From Climacium dendroides (Eukaryota > Streptophyta > Bryopsida > Hypnales > Climaciaceae), in contig OX467082.1 of assembly GCA_950106755.1 (NCBI GenBank), positions 10,044,001 through 10,108,000 of the forward strand: a stretch of 64,000 bases of DNA, read 5' to 3'. Positions within the stretch are counted from its first letter, which is position 1; every line of letters starts with the position of its first letter. Shown piece by piece: positions 37,501-48,916 of the stretch. The position numbers and the translations under genes were made by a program. The notes below the pieces were generated by a model. The model was not told the origin of the DNA, did not search any database, and was given only the letters and a program-made list of their open reading frames with translations.

Positions 37501-40140
37501 CAACTCAATTCCCCACCATATAGATCTAAACCTCAAAACTTAATAGTGCAAAAAAATTAAGTTAAAAAGGTTCATAGTCAAATAATCTAGTCATGCAATG
37601 AGCAAAAACAATTGTTTTTCTTTACTTTAAATGCAAATATGTTGCAATCTGTGTAGTCAAAATTTCTGAAATTTATTCCACACGATTTATACTAGTTAGG
37701 TGTCAGAGCCTACAATTAGATGTACAAAAAAAAAATTCAATTTTCCAATTTTTTACTTTTTGCAATAGAAATGGCACTTTTTGAGTGGTTATTGGCCCCC
37801 CCAAAAGGCCTTGGTCTTTTAGGGATTAAATGCTATAGGGCCATAAAGTTTTTATTTCTAGAAGCCACATCAATGATGACAAGTATCATCAATGGGGATT
37901 CAAATTGATGATAGTGAAAAGCTAAAATGAAGAATTATTAAAAAGTCTAAATCCTCTTACTATATGTAGTATTGTAGCCCATGCTCCAACACCCATTGTA
38001 AGAAGAATTGTTCCATCACTTGCCATGTCAACCAAGTGATTTATTCTAATAGTCTAATTTGGATAGGGAAAAAAACACTTGATGCCCTATTTTTCTTTAG
38101 AGATGTAAATGGTTGATGGAGTTGTATAGAAGAGTGTACAATTGCTAGAAAAATAAAATATTTTAAATCCCCTACGGCTTGAGCTCTTCTTTGGAATGCC
38201 TCAAATAAAAAAATAAGGTATCATTTTTGTGATGGGGTCTGCTTTTGGATGTAGTGATTGATCCTACATTGCATTTTCACGTTACAATGGTTATTACTGC
38301 AATGCATTGATGGTGCTCATGGAGGTTATTTTTTAGAGTCGGTGGCTAGTTCAAAATTAGTCAGTAGAATTGGGAAAAAATGGTAGCAATTTGAAAACAA
38401 CAGTAAAAAATTGGTGAAAAAATCCCATAAATTTTTTATTTTGAATTAAAAAAATTAAAAAAGATAAACCAAACTTTAATCCGTGAAGGATAAAGGCACA
38501 TTTTAGACACTACAATTGTGAAAACCATCACTTTTTACTATTTTAGGGTAGTGAGAAAAAATTCAAAAGTTAATTGTATAAGATTACTATAGGAATTTTT
38601 GTAAAAAAATTGAGTGTCCAAATTAAAAGATTATAACACTTGAAGTTAGAACAAAAAAAATATTTTTTAATTTTTTATTTAGGTTGACAAGGTCGATGGA
38701 CTTTAATTCCCTCTAAAGTGAAATTTTTACACTATACATGGTTATTTTTTTTGACATTTGCATCTTCTATTATGTAAATTATGTGCTTGTTGAAATTCAA
38801 AATTATAAGAGGAATTTTTGCACATGCTACTTAAAGCTGTCTAAAAAACTTGGAGTAGCATAATTTCTAATTTGGGCACCCAATTGAAAAAAAATTATAT
38901 TTCTACTCAAGAGGTACATGTTCACACCTTGTGTCAAAATTTTAAAAACATTCATTAAAAAATGACTTCATATGCATTTACCCGAGATCATTTGCATATG
39001 TTCAATCGTCATTTGGTCCTTTGAGGGTTAACCTTTCAAGGCATAGGACCTTTTTAGATTCAAAACATTATTGCTTTTGAAGTGTTATAGTCCAAAATGT
39101 CACTAACGTATAGAAATCTCAATTGTACAATCTTGTAGTGTACATGTTGTAGATGATGTGAATCAAATTTGGAGTCATTTGGCCGCATAGATTGCAAGAT
39201 TATAATGATTTAGTGTAGAAAAAAGATGTTGAAATTTTCCTAACAACACATTTTGAGGCAAAATTTGATTTCTAAACCTACTCAAATGAAAAAAAAATTA
39301 ACTATAAAGTGATTTAAAATTAGCATACAAATACATTGGTGAAAAAATGTCATAGGATCAACTCATTGTGTCTTCAAATTGACTTTGAAATGTCAAAAAT
39401 AGCAAGAAAAGTTGCAAAAAAACACATCTAAGGCTAGACCTCCTTCTCAATCATTCATATCTTTTTGGATTGATATGAAATGTTGGCTACACAAACTAGA
39501 CTAATATGTGTAAGTGTGTAACTTTTCCAAACACAATTATTAGAAATGAACACTATATGAAGAAGAAACAAGTTGCTAAAGTTCAATGTAGTCCAAAAAT
39601 GTAAGGATTTTGAACTTTGAATTGCTTCCAAACATTCAAAACAACTTGGATTGATATAAATTTTTTACTACAATAACTAGACTTTAAAGGAAACATAATC
39701 CAACAAAATTTTATTGAAAATAAATATTGGGTGAAGGAGATACAAGCCCTCGAAGTTGCAGCCATCAAATGTTGTTTGGTGAACTCAAATTGAATCTTAG
39801 AACTTCAATTGGCTTACAAAAATTAATACATCTTGGATCAATCTGAAAATTTTACCACACAAACTAAAAGATAGAGTGCAAATTTTCCAATAAGTTCAAT
39901 TGAACTTGAACATTGGATGAAAAATAACAATGCTTTGAATTGGACTTGAAACTATTCGAGGACACTTTTGAGTCCATAGGAGCGAGGGGTTAAAAACTAG
40001 TTTATTTTGGAAACTGAAGGAAAATAGACGGTAAAACTATAAAAAACAACAACCTTCCCACATGTTGCTTGGAAGCTAAATGCACTTTTGGTATCAAATT
40101 TTGATGGACAGTGGAAACACAATGAGTTGATTTATAGGGT
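34525..40140. other. AT-rich intergenic spacer with repeat fragments
   Basis: No gene is supported. Repeat fragments: 36080-36200 (reverse complement of 5120-5260), 36205-36290 (copy of the 4254-4400 repeat), and a pair starting GCTAGTTCAAAATTAG at 36349 and 38344. TTAAGGG- or TTAACCT-like MITE-end motifs occur near 36297 and 39020. Short frames match nothing recognised. Confidence 0.55.
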
Positions 40141-40150
40141 TGAGTTTATA

Positions 40151-40390
40151 GTAGTGCAATGAGCCTCTTGTAGAGGTCCAACCAAAGGCGAATGTGAAAA
40201 AAAGACCCCTTATTTTGTGTTGTACTAATTTTATTGTTAATAACTCTTCTACTTAATTTGAGGTCTTTGATTGCAAATATGAATTCAAAATTTGCAAAAA
40301 AAATTTGAATAGCAAATAAAAGGTTCCTGCATTTTTTCCAAACATAAAACATAAAGCAAAACCTCCTCTACAAGAGGCTCGTTGCACTAC
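40151..40390. mobile_element. Candidate 240-bp MITE with 26-bp inverted repeats
   Basis: 40151-40176 (starting GTAGTGCAATGAGCC) and 40365-40390 (ending GGCTCGTTGCACTAC) are inverse copies with 25 of 26 positions matching. TA lies immediately outside each end, consistent with a TA target duplication as in Tc1/mariner-derived MITEs. The interior is AT-rich and non-coding; frames across it are incidental. Confidence 0.65.
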
Positions 40391-40394
40391 TAAG

Positions 40395-41930
40395 GTAGAG
40401 AAGCCTATTACTACCTTGATTTGGAATTTAGACATATTAGGATCAATTTCAAGAGGGGTACATATTTTTCAAAGGTGTGTGCTTGTTTCATGAGTCAAAC
40501 CCAAGTAGAATTTTAATTTTTCGATCAAATTTGTAATTTCTATGAATTTTTGAAGTAGTCAGCCCTGAAATTACAAAATTGCCTCTAAACTAGAGTCATA
40601 AACAGCGTTTGTAAAAGTAACTACTTTGCGCTTTTTTTTTACCAAAAGAAAATCTTGTGCCATATGTGCATAGTAGGGAATCTTTGAAAAAATAAGATTT
40701 TAGCTGTTTTTTGGATGGAGCTATGCCTTTGTTTGCCAAAGGGACAACTACTTTGAAGAAGTTGTCATGTTTGTCTGCTACGTAGTCCATTCATCTATTG
40801 CCTTGATGTGCCCCTAGCCATCGATCGTGAGTAGATGGGGCGCAATTGCACTTGTTGGTTTTGTAGCTCTTGACTAGCGTTTGGCGCTCAGCTGTTCACT
40901 TCGTTGCTAAGCATTAATTTGTAGTTGCATGAACTCCTGGTTTTCATTGCTGCCCTGCTGGAGGCTCTTGAGAGTTGTGCTTTGAGCGTGTCTGTTACAT
41001 CATTGAAAGAACTTGAGATTGTTGTTTGAATGCGGGATCTTTTTACAATTGAATTTTCAAAGTTCCAGTGTTTGAACGCCACGGTTGAAACTTCTTGATA
41101 ATTTTCGGGTGTAAACATTTGGTTCCAGTTGGAATACGAACAGCATTGGAAAATATTTGGTACCAAATTCTAGTGCTTGCCATTGTCAGTTCAATCTTCA
41201 TCTTTAGTTTTCATGAGGTTTTGCAAGGTCTAATGCTCATGTTCACCTTGACAAAATGTTTATGATGTACATTGAAGACTATTGCACAATGAAGACTGAA
41301 GATTGTTGGAGCTTACTATTTCTATGACATTGTGGAATATTTTTGCGGCAATGGAGCTTTGGCAATGCTACAAGGTTACTAGGCTGCCTTCTTGTGTGAC
41401 TTTGTTTTAAGATACTAACCCTACAATCTAACGTGGCTTGTTTGTTTTCTATGTTCAACACTAACACTATATTGGGTAGTCTTGCATTTTGCAAGAAGGG
41501 TTCAACTCCCTTGTTAGTGACATTCACTACAATACTCCATTTCCACACAAAACACAATTAGCACTTGTCCACAACACTTGCCAACAAAAATTGCCAATGT
41601 TTGACATTTTTGACAATCACTTCGCAATTCCAAAGATAAAAAAACACCTAAAGTATCCATCATTCATCTCCAAATTTTTTTTGTGAAGTTCGCAAGTTCT
41701 TTCTAGTAGAAAAAAATTTGGTAAACAAATTACCACTTTTTTTCCCACTTTTATCTACCTTTTTTCATCTCCCCCAAATGGCTTTCGTGGAATTAGCTTC
41801 CCCTTTCATATGGGAATAGCTTTTCCACAAATCTCTATGAATGGATTTTGGGATCGCTAGTCATAAACAACCTGAAATCGCCTAATCAAGTACTAAATAT
41901 TCACTATTATTGAAGTGACACGTTATCCCT
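40395..41930. other. Intergenic spacer with unrecognised frames
   Basis: Minus-strand frames at 40888-41166 (92 codons) and 41279-41557 (92 codons) and 40596-40790 are open but match no family I know and lack visible domains. The base composition is slightly less AT-rich than the neighbours. They may be remnants of a dead gene or transposon. Confidence 0.4.
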
Positions 41931-41965
41931 TGTGTTATATATTATACTTAGAGTTTGTGCCTTCA
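41931..41965 (+). repeat. 35-bp LTR-end fragment repeated at 42140-42174
   Basis: A TGTGTTATATATTAT...TTTGTGCCTTCA phrase occurs here and again at 42140-42174 with one difference. The second copy immediately precedes the primer-binding-site-like sequence of the copia element, so this is probably a stray LTR 3' end next to the inverted-repeat arm. Confidence 0.6.
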
Positions 41966-42286
41966 CGTGAGATTCTATTTCCAGGTGATAGTAGAATAGT
42001 AAGTGCAATTTATACAGAGCGATCTACTAGTTACTTTAAGCTCCCCACACCTTTTACTTTAAACCCCACACCTAATGTGGGGAGTATATATATTCATCTT
42101 CTACATACCAGGGGAGGGACTTTTTTCTCTTGTTTATTTTGTGTTATATATTATGCTTAGAGTTTGTGCCTTCACCTTAACACGTTATCAGCATGAGACT
42201 CTCCCTAATCTCTGAACTTTTGTTTTAGTTTTCATTCTCTCTTGCTTTTAGAGCCTTGTCGTCCTAGGTTGTTGTTTTTTCCATCG

Positions 42287-42883
42287 ATGGCGATGCCTGT
42301 AGTAAAACGTCCTAGGGAAGAAAAAGCACGTGTTCAACCTTTGCTTTTTGAGGTGTTAGAAGCTGACGGGAGCAATTATTTGGAGTAGAACATCGACGCC
42401 AAATCTTATCTATGTATGGAGGAGTTGGATGGCACTTTGACGGCAAAACAGGGAGATCATTTGCATTTGGAACCATCATCTTTCAAGTGGAAGGCGTTTC
42501 TTATTTTGAGGCGGCACTTAGACTCCTCCCTTCGACAACAATATATCCAAATTGATCATTCTGCCGAATTGTGGAAGCAACTCGAGGCCAGATTTCACCA
42601 TGAAAAGACAATTTTTCTTCCTTAAGCCCGCAGCGACTGGATTCAATTGCGTGTCCTCGATTTCTCTAACCTCTTGGCGTTCAACGCAGAGCTGTACCAG
42701 ATCACTACCCAGTCGCGCTTGTGTGGAGAGACAATTTCTAATAAGGAACTCATTGATAAGACTCTCTCCACCTTTCCTCCTGTTTCTGCTCTTTTAGCTC
42801 AGCAATATCGCAACATGAAGTTCAAAACTCACTCTCGGTTGATGTCCTATCTTTTCCTTGCGGAAAAGCAACAACCACTATAA
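42287..42883 (+). pseudogene. Ty1/copia gag pseudogene, 5' part (left arm)
   Basis: The frame starts ATGGCGATGCC at 42287 and shows a UBN2/copia-type gag N-terminus. TAG replaces the Trp codon expected after SNYLE and TAA interrupts after the FLP residues near 42624. It is then cut by the CACTA insertion at 42876. The same frame resumes at 44593 with LLLKNTESKP. The mirror copy in the right arm has the same two stops, so the gene was already dead when the inverted repeat formed. Confidence 0.85.
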
Positions 42884-44589
42884 GAAAACTGTCTCCGCCG
42901 AGACATTGCAATTTTGACATCTGGACATCGCGCTTGACGTGTCTACGTCAGGGTGGACGTCCAATTAGACCACACTGCCGTGGACATGCATTTTGCATGC
43001 TATGTCCACGCAAATTTTTAGGCTGGACATCGTGATGTCCAAAAAAACTTCGGTCAACGGGGGGCTTAGGAAGTTGACATGTGACTGCCACATAGGCGCG
43101 GGAAAGCCAGAGTGTCATTTTTTTCATCCATTGCCCGTCTATGACGTGGCAGTGACGTGACGTGGCATGTCACGTCAGTGATGACAAAATTGGCTGACGT
43201 GGCATCCGCGGATGCTTACATGGCATTTCTCAGAGATTCCTAAACTGTCTTTTTAAAATTTAATGATGTTATTTGAGACATCAATGTGGACATCTGAGTA
43301 TCTTGAATAACATCAGGTGAAACAATTGTATGCTTCTCATGATGTCTCGTTTGACATCAACAATGACATGAGGTATATTTTATTATATCATGTGATATGT
43401 TATAAAAGACTATAGCAATATATTGTACACAATATAAAATATGCAATATATGGTATATTATATGCAATATAACAACACAGCATACAAAATATGTCATTTA
43501 AAATATAATATATACAATATGCCATACAAATTACAATATATCATACAAAATATAGTATATACAATATGCCATACACATGTACACAATACATTATATTTAT
43601 TAAGTATATTACATGGCTTAAAAATCCACTTGTTAATCGATGAGAAGACAAGCCTTTTATACTAGTGGGGTGTAGACAGCATGACAAATCATATGGGATA
43701 TACAGAACTAGAATATGAGTAGGAATATGAATACAATAATGTCTGAAATGATGTTTTAAAAAACATCTGCATGTCTTAATTATGTTTTTTTGGACGTCAT
43801 TGTAAACATTCAAAAGAACATCTATATGTCTTAGTTATATTTTCTTTGACGTCATTGTAAACATTCAAATGAACATTTGGAGTCATTTTTGACATCAAAG
43901 TGAACGCCTATAGTTGCTTTCACAACGCCCACACGTCCAGTCAGACGTAATGAAACGCACCATGGATAGCATGTGGTTTGAAGTTATAGTCGTAGGAAGT
44001 ACAAAATGTTAACGCTAGAAGTGATGTCAATATGGACGTCAGCACGTCAGGTGTGATGTCTACGGAGACATCCCAGGTTGGAACATGGACTAGTCGCGGC
44101 TGTTGACGTGGCATACCATGTCATCACCCCTAGCCACGTCATCATGCCACGTCATCTCGCCACCTCATCGGTCCACGTCACACAATAACCACCTCATCTC
44201 GCCACATCAAATGCCACATAAGCTTTTAGGAGTCACCACCTGCCCATTGTCCTCTTTTTAGCCTTGGGCAGTCACTTTACCTCTGACCGCACCAAAATTC
44301 TATTTAAGCTTGTGAGGTATGTTTGACCAAAGATGATGACGTGGCTAAACATGTTATTGTGGACATCCTGGGAAACATCTAATGTTCACCTGGATGCCTT
44401 ACATTGCATGCACGTTTTTTGTAGCATCAGTATGCTGCGACTGCAATCTAGCAATGCTAACACAGACATCATCACAAAATCTCCACTTTCTTGACCTGAC
44501 ACCTTGACGTCTCGTGCAACGTATCGTGTCTACGCGGATATACGTCGTTTTTGGCTGGATGTCCAAGCGGACACCGTTTTCTTATAGTG
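42876..44589. mobile_element. Non-autonomous CACTA (En/Spm-type) transposon, 1,714 bp
   Basis: The ends are CACTATAAGAAAAC and its exact reverse complement GTTTTCTTATAGTG (14 bp perfect, similarity continuing a few bases inward). The target duplication is AAC (42873-42875 and 44590-44592). The right arm of the surrounding inverted repeat shows the empty site with a single AAC, proving the insertion. Subterminal regions are rich in GGACATC, GATGTCC and GACGTC words, typical of transposase-binding repeats in CACTA elements. The middle (about 43430-43600) is AT-rich with CAATATGCCATAC repeats. No transposase is encoded, so it is a deletion derivative or MITE-like form. Confidence 0.95.
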
Positions 44590-44592
44590 AAC

Positions 44593-44868
44593 AACTTCTC
44601 TTGAAGAATACTGAGTCCAAGCCTACTAAGGAAGCGCACATGGTGGAGATACCAACACGTAGGTTGCGGAACATGAAGACGCAGCAGTGGTGGAAACAAC
44701 ATCAAAAGCAACCATTTTCTTCAAAACCTAGAGATAAGTCAAAAATCTCTGACAAACCCTACTCAACCGATTTAAAGTCTCATGATACACGTACATGTCA
44801 TAGGTGCGGTAGGGTTGGGCACGTTGCTAAGGATTGTAGAGCTTCCGATTACCTTTCGAAGTTTTACA
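44593..44868 (+). pseudogene. Ty1/copia gag pseudogene, zinc-knuckle part (left arm)
   Basis: Continuation of the gag frame: LLLKNTESKP, a basic linker with QQWWKQHQKQPF, and the CCHC knuckle CHRCGRVGHVAKDC, then RASDYLSKFY, where the solo LTR interrupts. The knuckle would bind RNA during packaging in a live element. Downstream (46171-46284) the sequence resumes as the KELQ..LKAGQREAH block, shifted by an extra T. Confidence 0.85.
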
Positions 44869-44869
44869 A

Positions 44870-46165
44870 TGTCGCGACCCAAATGACACCTACTAGCTCC
44901 CAGCAGCTCACTAGGTTCATCCCAGTCCACTTACAGTGTCACTTGGTCACCAACTGCCTAACACTGCACATGCCAAGCACCCACAGTGTTAGTCCCCATT
45001 TCCAACTCAGTTTGCCAAGTCCCAGTCACCGGGACTACTAGCACACACTCCCATCGTGACACCGGGCATGTCACTTAGTAACATGGGGCGGAACTTCTAC
45101 CTTAATGTGCAAGGACCCATGGTGGCACTACTCACCATGGTCCTAACCGCCCTTGAGTGTCACCCCACTCCATGCTAGCCCTTTTTGCATTTGCTACTCA
45201 TCCACTAGAGGTAACCGGCGCTCACAACTCGGGACACATCCAAGGAGGCCTAGCAAGGAGCGGGACTCCACCCAACCGATGCCACGGGACACATACACAA
45301 GTGTCCCATGGTGCCTTGAAGTGGTGGTGAAGTCACCACCACCAACCATGAGTCACCGGGACTCACCAAGGCTTCAAGAGGGAGTGAGGAGGGAGACCAA
45401 CCCCTCCTATAGTACTCTCTGTGGTATTCGGCAGACCCCCCCGTCCTAGGTTGAAGGAAGTCCTTGGATAACCTTGGGTTGTGGAAGACCACCCACTTCC
45501 AACCCAAATCGCCAAGTTACGTCACCGTTTAGACTCCCGAACTTCCAACCGGCGTAACTTTGCGCTCCGAGCTCCAAATCCAACATGCGATCCCATTTTA
45601 GACATCTACGCAACGAGTAGATGCCGATGGACTGCTCACTCGTCCCATTTGGACAAGTTCTCAGAAAGTTATGGCCCTTTAAAGATTCGGATGCACCGGG
45701 GGAGGCGTCACGCCTTCACCACGGCTCTTCTTTTGGCCATAACTTTTGACTCATATCTTAGAACCTCGTAATGCTTGTCATTCTAGGTTCCTTGTGTTCA
45801 TAGCTTTCCAATGATATGCCACATGCCATACTTTGTTGTGGGCTTCATTGAAAACCCCTCACACCTAGCCCTCAAGTGTCCCGGCGCCCCCGGGACCCAG
45901 TCCACTTTGAGCGGCCATAACTTTTTGCTCACACCTCCAATTTGCGCGTTCTTTGCGCCATTAGAAGCGTATTGTCAAGAGCTTTCCAAACATGTGTGGC
46001 ACTCTCATGTTCAATTCAAAACTAGGGCGCTATTGCGCCTTGTTTGATCGGGAGTCTCTTTATTCTCCCTACCTAGTCTATTGCAAGGCTTGGGAAGTCA
46101 CCCCCAAGGTCCCCCCTTGCGCACTAAGGTTCATTCGGGCACCCCAAGTAGATAGGGGCGTGACA
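44870..46165. mobile_element. Solo LTR of a gypsy-like retrotransposon, 1,296 bp
   Basis: It starts TGTCGCGACCC and ends GGGGCGTGACA, i.e. TG...CA ends with a short inverted terminus. It is flanked by a perfect 5-bp duplication TACAA (44865-44869 and 46166-46170). The right arm of the inverted repeat preserves the empty site with one TACAA. The TGTCxCGACCC start is common in plant Ty3/gypsy LTRs. There is no internal domain, so it arose by LTR-LTR recombination. Open frames inside (for example 45153-45449) are incidental. Confidence 0.92.
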
Positions 46166-46284
46166 TACAAGGAGTTGCAGCACCTCAAGGCTGGACAGAG
46201 AGAGGCCCATATCCTTGATGCCCCCTCGATAGATGAGACAAATTTTAGAAAATTATATGATGAGCACGATAGAGTCTGTAGATC

Positions 46285-46313
46285 ACCCTGAAATTGAAAT
46301 AATATATGTTCTA
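46285..46313. other. Loop (symmetry centre) of the copia inverted repeat
   Basis: This 29-nt AT-rich segment separates GATC at 46281-46284 from GATC at 46314-46317, the innermost paired bases of the two arms. It marks the turn of the hairpin. Confidence 0.8.
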
Positions 46314-47606
46314 GATCTACGGACTCTATCGTGCTCATCATATAATTTTCTAAATTTGTCTCATCTATCGAGGGGGCATCAAGGGTATGGGCCTCTCTCT
46401 GTCCAGCCTTAAGTTGCTGCAATTCCTTGTAAAGCTTCAAAAGGTAATCGGAAGCTCTACAATCCTTAGTAACGTGCCCAACCCTACCGCACTTATGACA
46501 TGTACGTGTATCATGAGACTTTAAATCGTTTGAGTAGGGTTTGTCAGAGATTTTTGACTTATCTCTGGGTTATAAAGAAAATGGTTGCTTTTGATGTTGC
46601 TTCCACCACTGCTGCGTCTTCATGTTCCGCGGCCTACGTGTTGGTATCTCCATCGTGTGTGCTTCCTTGGCAGGCTTGGACTAAGTATTCTTCAAGAGAA
46701 GTTGTTGTTGCTTTTCCGCAAGCAAAAAATAGGACATCAACCGAGAGTGAGTTTTGAACTTCATGTTGCGATATTGCTGAGCTAAAAGAGCAGAAATAGG
46801 AGGAAAGGTGGAGAGAGTCTTATCAATGAGTTCCTTATTAGAAATTGTCTCTCCACACAAGCGCGACTGGGCGGTGATCCGGTGCAGCTCTGCGTTGAAT
46901 GCCAAGAGGTCAGAGAAATCGAGGACATGCAATTGAATCCGGTCGCTGCGGGCTTAAGGAAGAAAAATTGTCTTTTCATGGTGAAATCTGGCCTCGAGTT
47001 GCTTCCACAATTCGGCAGAATGATTAATTTGGATATATTGTTGTCGAAGGGAGGAGTCTAAGTGCCGCCTCAAAATAAGAAACGCCTTCCACTTGAAAGA
47101 TGATGGTTCCAAATGCAAACGATCTCCCTATTCTGCCGTCAAAGTGCCATCCAACTCCTCCATACATAGATAAGATTTGGCGTCGATGTTCTACTCCAAA
47201 TAATTGCTCCCGTCAGCTTCTAACGCCTCAAAAAGCAAAGGTTGAACACGTGCTTTTTCTTCCCTAGGACGTTTTGCTGCAGGCATCGCCATCGATGGAA
47301 AAAACAACAACCTAGGACGACAAGGCTCTAAAAGCAAGAGAGAATGAAAACTAAAACAAAAGTTCAGAGATCAGGGAGAGTCTCATGCTGATAACGTGTT
47401 AAGGTGAAGGCACAAACTCTAAGCATAATATATAACACAAAATAAACAAGAGAAAAAAGTCCCTCCCCTGGTATGTAGAAGATGAATATATATACTCCCC
47501 ACATTAGGTGTGGGGTTTAAAGTAAAAGGTGTGGGGAGCTTAAAGTAACTAGTAGATCGCTCTGTATAAATTGCACTTACTATTCTACTATCACCTGGAA
47601 ATAGAA
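46314..47606 (-). mobile_element. Right arm of the copia gag inverted repeat (uninterrupted)
   Basis: The reverse complement carries the same LTR leader, primer-binding-site-like sequence (about 47380-47402), gag start, both stop codons, and a CCHC knuckle reading CHKCGRVGHVTKDC. It continues into KLYKELQQLKAGQREAHTLD and SIDETNLENYMMSTIESV. It has no insertions, and so records the pre-insertion state of both sites in the left arm. The outer boundary coincides with ATTCTATTTCC at 41972 on the other side. Confidence 0.88.
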
Positions 47607-48916
47607 TTCTATTTTGTTTGTCATAGAATTTTGTGATTTTGTCATAAAATAAAGAGAATTGGAGGTGGAATTGGGGCCCAAAGTAGCTGACGGAATTGGG
47701 CTAGTTGAGTAATGGAATTGGGTCCCAAACGGTAATGGGGTGGTCAACCTTACTATAGACTCGGACAATTTGTAGGAAAAGTTTGGGCAAGTGCAGTAGC
47801 TTTAAAGTCCAAACTCCCAATGGTGGGTTTCTGTGCAGACACGTGCCTGGACAGACGATCCGACCTTCAAACGCACTCAGTGATGTTCAAATTTCGGAAC
47901 TGCCACGTGTCGACCTCCCGGTAGCCACAACCCCCTCGCGACAATCCGACGTGGCCTGACTTTTCTTCCTCCTGCGAGGCTGCGACGGAAGCAAGGCAGG
48001 CAATCCGCCGCAGCTTGTTGCGGGCGACCTCTCGGGTTGCCACCTTGTGACGAATTTCTGGTTTGATGGCCGCCTGCCTTCTTGCGACGGAACTTCGCCA
48101 CTCAGACACGCCCTTGAAATTCCCCTTTTCTTCGAAATCTCGCTTCTCCTCTTTTTGCCCGTAATTTCGCGAGCTTCTTGCGACTCTGTGAGTACTTCAT
48201 TTGGGGCATTCCATGCCCGTTTCGTGGTGCTGTTGCCTTGACTGAGTCCTGCCTTTCCAATAGTGCAGATGACAGGAGCCTGGCCTGTCGCTATTTCAAT
48301 TTGTATCAAGTTAGAATCAAGTCAGAATGATGCCAACTTTAATTCGTGAAAAAAGACTTGTGTGTGAGAAGCAGCAAAACTGTTGCCAACTTTTTTTACA
48401 TCCCTTCTTTACCTTTTTGAGCTCGACATCATCAAGCGCAAGACCGATATCGTTCTGGGTTTTCGAGTGATTTGCCAATGTGGTCCTGAATTTTGGAATC
48501 TGCTCTGTTCTGGGTGGGGCTTTCGTGTAGAAGATGGTGTTCCGGAAATCGGGATTTGGATTTGCGCTGGGGATGACAAGCAATTTCATTCTAGTTTGTG
48601 TTGCTGGACAGAGACTGATTGACTAGGTGACGATCGAGTAGCAACAAACGGTGCGAGTAGTTAGTTGGATTCAAGGCATCTCTCTCGAAATTTTTTTTGG
48701 TCAGAGAGGTGGTATTCGAATTGTCGAAGGAATTACAGGTGTTGGCATATCAGGTTTTACGGTAGTTTGAGAAAGACGGGGGTACTCAGATTGTCTAAGG
48801 AATTGTAGCAATCGTGGGCGACTCATTCTAGGGTATTACTATGTGGCTTATCATCGACCCGGCCTCTCTCAATTCTAGTGTTGGCAGAGTCCACTCAGAT
48901 TGCTGAATGCGCGAAG
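47607..48916 (+). other. Upstream region of the TEX2-like gene
   Basis: A GC-richer block at 47.8-48.3 kb and the following sequence probably contain promoter and 5' UTR. Minus-strand frames (47887-48309) have no recognisable domain. No conserved core element can be fixed. Confidence 0.45.

Larger units (their letters stand above)
41972..46284 (+). mobile_element. Left arm of the copia gag inverted repeat (interrupted by two insertions)
   Basis: Without the inserted CACTA element and solo LTR this arm is about 1.3 kb and matches the reverse complement of 46314-47606 almost base for base. Contents in order: LTR-like leader, a primer-binding-site-like ACACGTTATCAGC near 42179, then a copia-type gag starting ATG at 42287. 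Gag reads through LFEVLEADGSNYLE, the retrotransposon gag block ([24 protein letters not shown]), and a CCHC zinc knuckle CHRCGRVGHVAKDC near 44798. In-frame stops (TAG after NYLE where Trp is expected, and TAA after IFLP) make it dead. No protease, integrase or RT is present. Confidence 0.88.

Noticed and set aside
40888..41166. A minus-strand frame with plausible codon use as a gene
   Set aside because: No family recognised, no clear start context or splice partners; kept only as part of the spacer description.
42416..42883. An intact copia retrotransposon
   Set aside because: In-frame stops in gag, no protease, integrase or reverse transcriptase, and a mirrored copy show it is a dead fragment.
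44870..46165. Several open frames within 45.1-46.1 kb that look like genes
   Set aside because: They lie inside a solo LTR with defined ends and target duplication, overlap one another on both strands, and have no recognisable domain.
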